Shown piece by piece: positions 7,706-13,319 of a DNA stretch of 14,575 bases. The DNA comes from Pseudomonadota bacterium (GTDB lineage Bacteria; Pseudomonadota; Gammaproteobacteria; UBA4575), in assembly GCA_009839635.1 (NCBI GenBank), contig VXPJ01000080.1, positions 1 to 14,575 of the forward strand, in the 5' to 3' direction. The position numbers and the translations under genes were made by a program. Below the pieces are notes generated by a model. It ran no database searches. It was not told the DNA's origin and saw only the letters and a list, made by a program, of their open reading frames with translations. The stretch's first letter is position 1. Every line of letters begins with the position of its first letter.

Positions 7706-9588
7706 GATCTGGGGGGCTGAGGCGGCCGGTTCGCTTCCCGGAAGTCCTCGACCGAGAAGTCGCGGTCCAGGACCACCCCTGTAGCCGGCTCGGTGATGAC
7801 CCAGTTGTCCGGGTCGGTGCGGTCTACGGTGACCCCTTCGCTTCGCATCGAAACGTTCCAGGCGCCGTTCGGTGCAGTAGCGCCCGTCGCACCGCGAGCC
7901 CCGTCATGCAGCACGGTGCCGTTGACCGCGATGGTGGTCTCGCCGCCGTCGTTGACGATCCAGTTGTCGCCCAAGGCATCCGCTACCTGGGTCCCCTCAA
8001 GGTTCAGGTCGACCCGCAGTCTCGGCGGCATGGCCGGGATGACGTTGTTTGGATCCGTGGTATCTTCCGGTACGGTACCCGTGGCAAGAATCGCAATGCC
8101 GGAAGCCGCACCCACGCTGCCGCTCGGCCCGATGACTACCTTGCCGCCGCCGGCCAGGTACACGCCCGCCTCATCGCCCCAGACGCGTCCGTTCACGGTG
8201 ACCGTCTGCTGGCGATAACCGTCGTCCCCCACCCGCGTGGCGTCATGAATGGTGTCGCCGGTGCTGCTGCGACAGTTGAGGACGAGACAGCCGATCTTCA
8301 CCCCGCTGGAATCCGTGCCGCTGGCATGAATCACAGTCCCCCTGTGAACGGTGATGTTGAACGTCCCCTCCTTGTCGTTTCGATGGCCGCCTTCGTGCAG
8401 AGCGAAGATGCCGTGGGCATTGGCCCCCAGGGTCGTAATGGGACTGTTCCAGACATCGATATCCACGTTGCCAACAGCCAGGGAATTGTCCTGCAGGCCG
8501 TAGATCCCGTAGGCGTTGTCCCCCACCGTGGAAATGAGGGTGTTGTCGATATCGATGTCGATATCGCCTGCAGTCGTATCGCCGGTGCCGTAATGCTGGC
8601 CGTAGGTCCCGTAGGCAAACCGGTTCGTCGAGCGGATGATGCTGTTGCGCACATCGATCGTGACATCGCCAAGGCCATCGGAATAGCCGATGAGGGGCTG
8701 CGCCAGGGTCGTGAGGCGTACGTTGTCCAGCGTGATGTTGACATCCCCTGTGCCAGCGCCTGCAGAAGACGCGCGCGCCTGGTAGCCGCGGATACCCACT
8801 GCAAACTGGCCCTCATTCCCGGTAATCTCGCCCTCCGTTGTCGAAATGACGGTATCCTCCACGTATATGTTGACGTCGCCAGTGCCTATGTGAAAGCCCT
8901 GGATGGGGCGGGCCCGGCGGCCCTCCGTCGTGATCGTGCTGTCCCTGACATCGATGTCGATGTCGTTGGTGCCCTGATGATATCCATAGACGCCGTGGGC
9001 ATATTCACCCGTCGTCTTGATCGCCGAGTCATCCACGTCGATGTCGATGCCACCTTCGTGGTTATGGTGGCCGACGACGCCCTTGGAGTACCGCCCGGTG
9101 GTCGTGATCGTGCTGCTTCGCACATCGATGGTCACATCGCCTTCATTCGTCTTGGGGTCGGTATCACTATTGCTGGTGGCAAGGATCGCACTGGCCGCAT
9201 CTCCGCTGGCCCCGGCGCCCGTGGTCTCGACACAGCTGTTTGCTACGTTGATGGTGATATCGCCGTCACCGTGATGCACGTTGTTGATGCCCGACTCTGC
9301 ATCCGTCGAGGTCGATATCTTGACGCCGTCGACACTGGTACTGATGTCCGTCGTCGAAGTGGTACTTTCCTCGTTTGCAACTGGTGACTGCGTCGTAAGA
9401 GTACTGTCACTGCACTCAGCAGGCTCCGCCTGTGCATCTACGGCCAAAAGGGCGAGCATGATTAGCAGGAAGGTGGTGGCAACTGTGTCTCTTCGGTCTG
9501 ACTTGCAAGGTTGTGGAATGAGGTTTATGAATCGGTGAAACCGAAACTCCCTTTCTGCTGTGTTCCTTTGATTGCCTCTCCCGTGCAT
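7648..9588 (-). CDS. autotransporter passenger domain with Asp-rich beta-helix repeats
   Basis: From the ATG at 9588 (GAGGGG ribosome binding site 5 bases upstream) the protein has a long basic N-terminus, a hydrophobic core at about 36-50 and a likely signal-peptidase site after DAQA (residue 54). Residues 108-420 hold about ten units of 24-35 residues with the pattern G-D-[IV]-[DT]-I-[DN]-V-x-[DN]-[ST]-x-[IV]-x-T-T, typical of a right-handed beta-helix passenger. A non-repeat segment follows to about 615, including a Cys pair (434, 439). The function is surface display, possibly adhesion, but the substrate is unknown. The last 20 or so residues are out-of-frame products of the break near the C6 tract. 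Confidence 0.8.
   Translation of the reverse strand: MHGRGNQRNTAEREFRFHRFINLIPQPCKSDRRDTVATTFLLIMLALLAVDAQAEPAECSDSTLTTQSPVANEESTTSTTDISTSVDGVKISTSTDAESGINNVHHGDGDITINVANSCVETTGAGASGDAASAILATSNSDTDPKTNEGDVTIDVRSSTITTTGRYSKGVVGHHNHEGGIDIDVDDSAIKTTGEYAHGVYGYHQGTNDIDIDVRDSTITTEGRRARPIQGFHIGTGDVNIYVEDTVISTTEGEITGNEGQFAVGIRGYQARASSAGAGTGDVNITLDNVRLTTLAQPLIGYSDGLGDVTIDVRNSIIRSTNRFAYGTYGQHYGTGDTTAGDIDIDIDNTLISTVGDNAYGIYGLQDNSLAVGNVDIDVWNSPITTLGANAHGIFALHEGGHRNDKEGTFNITVHRGTVIHASGTDSSGVKIGCLVLNCRSSTGDTIHDATRVGDDGYRQQTVTVNGRVWGDEAGVYLAGGGKVVIGPSGSVGAASGIAILATGTVPEDTTDPNNVIPAMPPRLRVDLNLEGTQVADALGDNWIVNDGGETTIAVNGTVLHDGARGATGATAPNGAWNVSMRSEGVTVDRTDPDNWVITEPATGVVLDRDFSVEDFREANRPPQPPRSWRWKCLGPRHRQWRSRRW
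7711..7716 (-). repeat. C6 homopolymer at the passenger/barrel frame break
   Basis: On the coding strand six C residues encode Pro625-Pro626 of the passenger, just before its frame departs into a short spurious tail. With seven C the reading becomes RPPQPPQIVEVEVPGPP and runs straight into the barrel. Both frames are open across this region, so the exact break cannot be proven. The proline-rich parse and the homopolymer make this the likeliest point. A slippage-prone contingency tract, a fixed mutation or a sequencing error would all look the same here. Confidence 0.6.
8329..9267 (-). repeat. tandem beta-helix coding repeats
   Basis: About ten imperfect units in the passenger gene each contain a core encoding a run like DIDIDV, using GACATCGAT-type codons. 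Units begin near residues 108, 150, 180, 208, 237, 281, 307, 341, 372 and 407. The core is almost its own reverse complement, which explains the long open frame on the opposite strand. Repeats of this kind can expand or contract by recombination. Confidence 0.7.
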
Positions 9589-9597
9589 AGCTACCCC

Positions 9598-9626
9598 TCG
9601 ACAAATAACTCACGATAACTTTAAAA
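9598..9626 (+). promoter_or_regulatory. candidate promoter of the recombinase gene, overlapping the left core site
   Basis: TCGACA (9598-9603) and TTAAAA (9621-9626) are 17 bp apart and would start transcription about 40 bases before the recombinase ATG. The -10 box and most of the spacer fall inside the 28-bp core-like site, so recombinase binding there could repress its own gene. The match to consensus is modest. Confidence 0.3.
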
Positions 9627-9635
9627 ATCGGGAGT
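9608..9635 (+). repeat. left recombinase core-like site
   Basis: Inverted arms ACTCACGAT (9608-9616) and ATCGGGAGT (9627-9635) flank the asymmetric 10-bp spacer AACTTTAAAA. This arms-plus-spacer layout is that of a tyrosine recombinase crossover site. It matches the reverse complement of the right site (11025-11052) at 26 of 28 positions. It starts 20 bp from the autotransporter ATG and ends 40 bp before the recombinase ATG. Confidence 0.65.
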
Positions 9636-9675
9636 AAACTTTCGGGGCTTGTACCAGTGATAAGGAGGTTCACTC

Positions 9676-10662
9676 ATGCGTCCAGCAGCCCGACAAGGAT
9701 TTGAGGCACTCGCCAGTTGTGCCGTACCCGATCAGATGCTGGGTGAGCGCCTGTCCACCTACCTGAAGGACGCCAAAGGGGCGTTCAGCGACAACACCGA
9801 GCGGGCGATCCGCTCGGATGTCGAGATCTTCGCCGACTGGTGTGAAGCAAGAGGGTTAAGTGTCTTGCCGGCCAGAACGGATGCCTTGGTAGCCTATATC
9901 GATGCGATGGCCAAAGTGCGCGCCCCGGCTACGGTGCGCCGCTACGTCTTCAGCATTGCCACCGTCCACAAGGCCGTTGGCCTGCATAACCCTTTAAAAC
10001 GAACCGGTGTGAAGCTAGCCTTGCAGCGCATGCACCGGAAGAAAGGCCGGCGCCAGGAACAGGTGCAGGGGCTGACCTGGCCGTTGCGAGAGCGCATGAT
10101 TGAGGCCTGCGGGGAGCGCCTGATCGATGACAGGAACAGAGCTTTGCTGGCGGTCGCTTATGACACGCTCTTGCGCAGATCGGAACTGGTAGCCCTGGAG
10201 GTCTCGGACCTGTTGGCGGAAGTGGACGGCTCGGGCACCGTGCTGGTACAGCGCGGCAAGACTGATCCGAACGGTGAAGGCGCCTTACTGTACCTGGCCC
10301 CGGATACCCTCCGGCTGGTGAAGGCATGGCTTTCGCGAAGCGGGCTGAGCCGGGGACGCCTGTTCCGGTCCATTCGAAAGAGTGGCCAGCTCGGTGCAAG
10401 GCTCGACGACAGCCAGGTGCCACGCATCTTCAAGGGCATGGCCAAGGCTGCAGGCCTGGGAGACGATGTAGTGGAAGGTCTTTCAGGACACAGTGCCCGG
10501 GTGGGTGCGACACAGGACATGATCGCCAGTGGAATCGAGTTGCCGGCCATCCTGCAGGCCGGGCGCTGGAAGAGCACATCCATGGTGTATCGCTACGGAG
10601 AGCGGCTGCTGGCCAAACGAAGCGGAGCCGCGAAACTCGCTGAACTGCAACAGCGGAGTTAG
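9676..10662 (+). CDS. tyrosine recombinase / site-specific integrase
   Basis: The 328-residue protein has an N-terminal SAM-like core-binding domain (about 22-118) and a C-terminal catalytic domain. Catalytic residues are Arg167 (DTLLRRSEL), Lys195 (VQRGKTD), His272 and Arg275 (LSGHSARVG), Trp298 (QAGRWKS) in the His/Trp position, and nucleophile Tyr307 (MVYRYGERL). All are intact, so the enzyme should be active. An excellent TAAGGAGG (9661-9668) stands 7 bp before the ATG. It lacks the extra helix region expected of integron integrases and does not look like XerC/D. The gene is divergent from the autotransporter and is enclosed by facing core-like sites, so it likely acts on its own surrounding segment. 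Its family name is not known to me. Confidence 0.93.
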   Translation: MRPAARQGFEALASCAVPDQMLGERLSTYLKDAKGAFSDNTERAIRSDVEIFADWCEARGLSVLPARTDALVAYIDAMAKVRAPATVRRYVFSIATVHKAVGLHNPLKRTGVKLALQRMHRKKGRRQEQVQGLTWPLRERMIEACGERLIDDRNRALLAVAYDTLLRRSELVALEVSDLLAEVDGSGTVLVQRGKTDPNGEGALLYLAPDTLRLVKAWLSRSGLSRGRLFRSIRKSGQLGARLDDSQVPRIFKGMAKAAGLGDDVVEGLSGHSARVGATQDMIASGIELPAILQAGRWKSTSMVYRYGERLLAKRSGAAKLAELQQRS

Positions 10663-10680
10663 GCCTGACAGCAAGGCCGG

Positions 10681-10736
10681 TCCATGCAATACCATGGAAG
10701 GCAGTCTTTCATGCAGCCCGGTTGGGGCCTGCATGA
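10681..10736 (+). repeat. two hairpins downstream of the recombinase gene
   Basis: TCCATG and CATGGA (10681-10698) pair perfectly around CAATAC. TCATGCAG (10709-10716) and CTGCATGA (10729-10736) pair perfectly, and CCC/GGG can extend the stem inside with one bulged C. No T-run follows. They may end or protect the recombinase transcript, or form a folded recombination or RNA element. Confidence 0.5.
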
Positions 10737-10812
10737 GTCGGTCCGTGGGCCCGGTCTACAGGTATCCTAAGTGGACGGGAAGTGACCGAATGTCAATTTT
10801 GCCTGATGTTAT

Positions 10813-10837
10813 CAGGAGTAAAAACTTTTTGCTCCTG
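10813..10837. repeat. 25-bp quasi-palindrome sharing a core half-site
   Basis: CAGGAG, T, AAAAA, C, TTTTT, G and CTCCTG stand in order, symmetric apart from one T/G position. The left half, TATCAGGAGTAAAAACTT (from 10810), is nearly identical to the right arm and outer flank of the right core site (TATCGGGAGTAAAAACTT). It may be a degenerate recombinase binding half-site. It is followed by no T-run. Confidence 0.45.
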
Positions 10838-10905
10838 CTTGGATTCCTAGAGGCTGGCCTGACTAAACCCTGGCCAATTAGCTCCAGAAAATCAATGTAA
10901 ATTAG

Positions 10906-11004
10906 CAGGTTATCGATGGCCTAGAGTATGAATTGGCGGCGCGGAGCGATGCAATCGAAGCTAGCAAGAAGGGTCCGCTTTACAATTTTAGTCCTGATAG
11001 TTAA
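10906..11004 (+). pseudogene. possible C-terminal gene remnant
   Basis: Between stop codons this frame encodes 32 residues ending LEYELAARSDAIEAS, then KKGPLYNFSPDS and a TAA at 11002. Its composition resembles the end of a real alpha-helical protein and not random DNA, but there is no start codon with a ribosome binding site. The stop overlaps the third core-like site. It may be what is left of a gene disrupted by recombination. I do not recognise the family. Confidence 0.3.
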
Positions 11005-11017
11005 AGTTATCGGGAGT
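10990..11017 (-). repeat. third, degenerate core-like site
   Basis: AGTCCTGAT (10990-10998) and ATCGGGAGT (11009-11017) flank AGTTAAAGTT. Read on the minus strand it matches the left site at 23 of 28 positions. It has the same orientation as the right site and lies 7 bp from it, a 35-bp repeat period. Confidence 0.5.
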
Positions 11018-11024
11018 CAGTTTT

Positions 11025-11052
11025 ACTCCCGATTTTTAAAGCTATCGGGAGT
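11025..11052 (-). repeat. right recombinase core-like site
   Basis: ACTCCCGAT (11025-11033) and ATCGGGAGT (11044-11052) are perfectly inverted around TTTTAAAGCT; adjoining TTTT and AAAA extend the arms to 13 bp. On the minus strand it repeats the left site with two mismatches (26/28), so the two sites face each other across 1.4 kb holding the recombinase gene. Such an arrangement favours inversion of the segment by the recombinase. Confidence 0.65.
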
Positions 11053-11184
11053 AAAAACTTCTCTCTAGCAAGCCCCGAGCAGGCATGGAACCACCTGTTT
11101 TGCCAATACTTTTGACCGCGACCCACAGATTTTGTTCCCGATCTTTCTCAGCGTTAGCAGACGAACAGCACAGCAATTTTGTGA

Positions 11185-11203
11185 TACAATGAATACATGT
11201 ATT
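11185..11203 (+). promoter_or_regulatory. toxin-antitoxin promoter and operator
   Basis: TACAAT (11185-11190) is a likely -10 box; no good -35 box is visible. It abuts a perfect 12-bp palindrome, AATACATGTATT (11192-11203), directly before the AAGGAG ribosome binding site (11205-11210). Antitoxins of the ribbon-helix-helix class typically repress their operon by binding such a palindrome at the start site. Confidence 0.55.
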
Positions 11204-11220
11204 GAAGGAGAAATCGTGAT

Positions 11221-11448
11221 ATGGCGACTTCCATTCGTCTGACCCCGGAAACCGAGCGAAGGCTCGATCATCTCGCCTCGCAAACCGGGCGCACCAAGGC
11301 GTACTACTTGCGAGAAATGATTGAGCAGGGTATTGAGGAGATGGAGGACTACTATCTTGCCGCTGACGTGCTGGAACGTGTCCGCAAAGGCCAAGAGCAG
11401 GTACATTCGTCGGCTGAGGTAAGGCAAGATCTTGACCTGGAAGATTGA
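11221..11448 (+). CDS. RelB-like ribbon-helix-helix antitoxin
   Basis: The 75-residue protein begins TSIRLTPETERRLDHLASQT, the beta strand and first helix of a ribbon-helix-helix DNA-binding domain, then KAYYLREMIEQGIEEMED as the second helix. The acidic C-terminal part would bind and inactivate the toxin. AAGGAG stands 10 bp before the ATG at 11221. The gene overlaps the toxin gene by 17 bases, the usual coupling in RelBE/ParDE operons. The palindrome upstream is its probable operator. The pair lies 168 bp outside the right core site, so it is near the putative recombining segment but not in it. Confidence 0.88.
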   Translation: MATSIRLTPETERRLDHLASQTGRTKAYYLREMIEQGIEEMEDYYLAADVLERVRKGQEQVHSSAEVRQDLDLED

Positions 11449-11728
11449 GTACGCCGACACGGCTAGGAGGCAGCTCCGTAAGATTGACAGGCAAATGGCT
11501 CGGCGCGTTGTCGATTTCATGGATCGGCGCATCGCCGGAACAGAAAATCCGCGCGGCGCGGGCAAGGCACTAACTGGCCCGCTGGGTGGTCTCTGGTGTT
11601 ACCGGGTAGGGGATTGCCGGGTGATTTGTGACATCGAGGATGATGCTCTGCGTGTACTTGTAGTGCGGGTGAGCAACCGGCGCGAAATTTACCGAAATCA
11701 ATTTTCGCCTGACCGGTTAGACAACTAG
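11432..11728 (+). CDS. RelE/ParE-superfamily toxin
   Basis: The start is a TTG at 11432, chosen because it gives the family N-terminus MTWKIEYADTARRQLRKID and follows AAGG by 7 bases. The 98-residue protein has the RelE pattern: a helical hairpin to about residue 35, GKALTGPLGGLWCYRVGDCRVICDI (split over 45-68), and the C-terminal VRVSNRREIYR at 78-88. Lys46, Arg58, Arg63, Arg84 and Tyr87 are candidates for the basic/aromatic catalytic set of RelE, which cuts mRNA on the ribosome. RelE-type activity is more likely than ParE because of the REIYR ending, but this is not certain. The stop codon overlaps the stop of the converging gene at CTAG. Confidence 0.87.
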   Translation: MTWKIEYADTARRQLRKIDRQMARRVVDFMDRRIAGTENPRGAGKALTGPLGGLWCYRVGDCRVICDIEDDALRVLVVRVSNRREIYRNQFSPDRLDN

Positions 11729-12156
11729 CCGGCCTGCGCCCTTTCCCAATCCCCCACGTCCCCTGGCACGATGCGAAACAGCGGGTGTGCAGCATCACCG
11801 ATCGGATGTTGTGCCAGCCACTTGGGATCACGCATCTGCAGTTTCTTCTGTAGGTGGGCACGTTCGAACACAAGCTGTCCCCGGGTGACCGCAATGGTTC
11901 CACGCGACCGGGTATACACGAGCTTGGATGCGTCAAACGAGTAGCCCCGCCGACAAGCCTCGTCATACACAGTCTTCAAATACCGGGCAATGAATGCTTC
12001 TGGCTTTGAGGTATCGCGGAAGCGCTGCAACTGGGGATGGTTCAGGTAGCCTTTCGTTTGGCCTTGCAGCACTGCCTGGGCCAGCAAACCCTCGCGCCAG
12101 AGTGCGACCAGACCCTTGGAATCAAGATAAAGAGGATGGAGAGTCCAGAGACGCAT
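11725..12156 (-). CDS. pyrimidine dimer DNA glycosylase / endonuclease V-like protein
   Basis: The 143-residue protein starts MRLWTLHPLYLDSKGLVALW, with REGLLAQAVL (21-30), HPQLQRF (40-46), RYLKTVYDEACRRGYSFD (58-75) and VTRGQLVFERAHLQKKL (90-106). This order resembles T4 endonuclease V and its bacterial relatives (Pyr_excise family), which excise UV-induced pyrimidine dimers. Glu22 sits where the T4 catalytic Glu23 lies. The second residue is Arg, not the Thr whose amino group is the nucleophile in the T4 enzyme, so the chemistry may differ. There is no clear ribosome binding site. The gene converges on the toxin gene, and its stop shares CTAG with the toxin stop. Confidence 0.72.
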   Translation of the reverse strand: MRLWTLHPLYLDSKGLVALWREGLLAQAVLQGQTKGYLNHPQLQRFRDTSKPEAFIARYLKTVYDEACRRGYSFDASKLVYTRSRGTIAVTRGQLVFERAHLQKKLQMRDPKWLAQHPIGDAAHPLFRIVPGDVGDWERAQAG

Positions 12157-12203
12157 CAGAAGTCGAAAGAGAACAGAATTTTTCCTGTTCTATTGGACCG
12201 TCC

Positions 12204-12236
12204 ATGGAACCTCTCGTTCCATCCTGCGGCGGATGG
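12204..12236 (-). repeat. two overlapping, mutually exclusive hairpins
   Basis: ATGGAAC (12204-12210) and GTTCCAT (12216-12222) pair around CTCTC; CCATCC (12219-12224) and GGATGG (12231-12236) pair around TGCGGC. The shared bases 12219-12222 let only one form at a time. They lie between the lipoprotein stop and the glycosylase start, both minus strand, in a 151-bp gap with no other gene visible. A terminator or attenuator role is possible; no T-run supports it. Confidence 0.4.
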
Positions 12237-12307
12237 GAATTCAAAATTTGCAGCCGATGCAACGCTTTTAAAGAGAGGATGATTTTGCTGCCTTCCCCAA
12301 CTAGTGT

Positions 12308-13147
12308 TTACTTGGCAACCTTGCTGCCACCGTATGCGCCGACCAGGCCCTCGGGGTGATCAAACACGCCGCCCACTTCCTCGTGGCTGGGACCGAAGAA
12401 GGCTCCCGACAGGCGGTTGTCGTCGGCATGATAGCGGCTGAACTCCCCGTCCGTTACGGACATGTCCTCAAAGATCATGTCGTCATATGCCTGCCCGGTT
12501 GTGGAATTGGTCAGGCCCGTCAGGCGAACGTCCGCCAGCACCTCATCGTCGATGCGCACCGATATGCTGGCATCACCGACCACCACGGATTCCATGTCCG
12601 TTGCGATGTTGTGGTCCCTGGCCGTCGCAAAGCCGGTCCAGGTGGCTTCTGTGACGGGATTGGTCATGGTCGCGACGCCAGCAATGGTGCCGTATGTCTG
12701 GATCACGCCTTGGTCGGGATCGATATCGTGCTTGAAAAGCACCACCGTGGATGCGAAGAAGCTGTGCTCCATCCACCCCGCATAGCTGTGCAGATCATTG
12801 AATCTGTTGGTGAGATACTCGATTCCCGTGTTGATGCCGTTGGTGTCTGCAAGGATCGTGATTTCTTCGGGCACCAGGCTGTACACCTTGTTTGCGCGGA
12901 TGTATGCCGAGTAACCCACAGAGCAGTACAATCCCTTGCATTCCACGGAAACCCGTTCAGCCTCGCTCCGTCCCGGCACCCAGTTGATCCGGTCTGTCGA
13001 GAGCAGTAGGTTGGCGTTCCCGGCAATCCGCTCGTAATCCTGGATCGCATGGTACTCCGGGGTGTCAGGCGGTTTATGCCGGGGACTGCCTCCACAGCCT
13101 GCGATCAGCAGGCTCAGTGCCGCGATGGCCAGTGTAATTCTCATCAT
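12308..13147 (-). CDS. TbpB/factor-H-binding-protein-like outer-membrane lipoprotein
   Basis: The ATG at 13147 (or the adjacent one at 13144) follows an AAGGAAGAGG region and gives a compact lipoprotein signal peptide, MMRITLAIAALSLLIAGC, with lipidated Cys18. Gly at +2 and +3 gives no inner-membrane retention signal, so an outer-membrane site is likely. The 279-residue protein ends in a motif, SGAFFGPSHEEVGGVFDHP then GLVGAYGGSK, characteristic of the eight-stranded barrel of transferrin-binding-protein-B-like lipoproteins, often surface exposed through Slam. It has one barrel, not the two-lobe TbpB layout, and no TonB receptor or Slam gene is in view. The ligand is unknown. A longer frame from GTG at 13177 is unlikely because it would bury the signal peptide. 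Confidence 0.75.
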   Translation of the reverse strand: MMRITLAIAALSLLIAGCGGSPRHKPPDTPEYHAIQDYERIAGNANLLLSTDRINWVPGRSEAERVSVECKGLYCSVGYSAYIRANKVYSLVPEEITILADTNGINTGIEYLTNRFNDLHSYAGWMEHSFFASTVVLFKHDIDPDQGVIQTYGTIAGVATMTNPVTEATWTGFATARDHNIATDMESVVVGDASISVRIDDEVLADVRLTGLTNSTTGQAYDDMIFEDMSVTDGEFSRYHADDNRLSGAFFGPSHEEVGGVFDHPEGLVGAYGGSKVAK

Positions 13148-13284
13148 GCCTGCTGCCTCTTCCTTGATGTCATCCACTTCATTTGAGGGGGGAATGTATC
13201 GGATTCACAGTCAAAATGCACCTGTCTCAATTCATGCAGCGCGTCCCCCACATCCCCATCTGGAAAGAGTCTTGGGCAGTCATC

Positions 13285-13319
13285 CTTGTAAATTTGAAGT
13301 AACACTTCAATTTTGCAAG
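13285..13319. repeat. 35-bp near-perfect palindrome upstream of the lipoprotein gene
   Basis: Bases 13285-13300 and 13304-13319 are inverted repeats pairing at 14 of 16 positions around AAC; the inner part TTGAAGT and ACTTCAA is perfect. It lies about 140 bp upstream of the lipoprotein start and 125 bp past the halogenase stop. No T-run follows on either strand, so an operator or RNA-processing hairpin fits better than a terminator. The rest of the 297-bp gap 13148-13444 shows no gene. Confidence 0.5.

Noticed and set aside
7432..9387. A 651-codon open frame on the + strand opposite the autotransporter passenger
   Set aside because: It is antisense to a clear signal-peptide and beta-helix protein. 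The GACATCGAT-type repeat codons are near-palindromic and keep the opposite frame open, giving a mirrored HIDIDVD pattern; there is no family resemblance or credible start.
9608..11052. Integron attI/attC or Xer dif interpretation of the repeated sites
   Set aside because: The arms do not match the GTTRRRY-type integron core or the dif consensus, the spacer is 10 bp rather than 6, and the recombinase does not look like IntI or XerC/D.
9608..11052. Ordinary insertion sequence with terminal inverted repeats
   Set aside because: The encoded enzyme is a tyrosine recombinase, not a DDE transposase, and no flanking target duplication of IS type is visible directly outside the two sites.
11042..11565. 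Minus-strand frames across the toxin-antitoxin region
   Set aside because: They run antisense to the RelB/RelE pair and through its promoter; no domain is recognisable.
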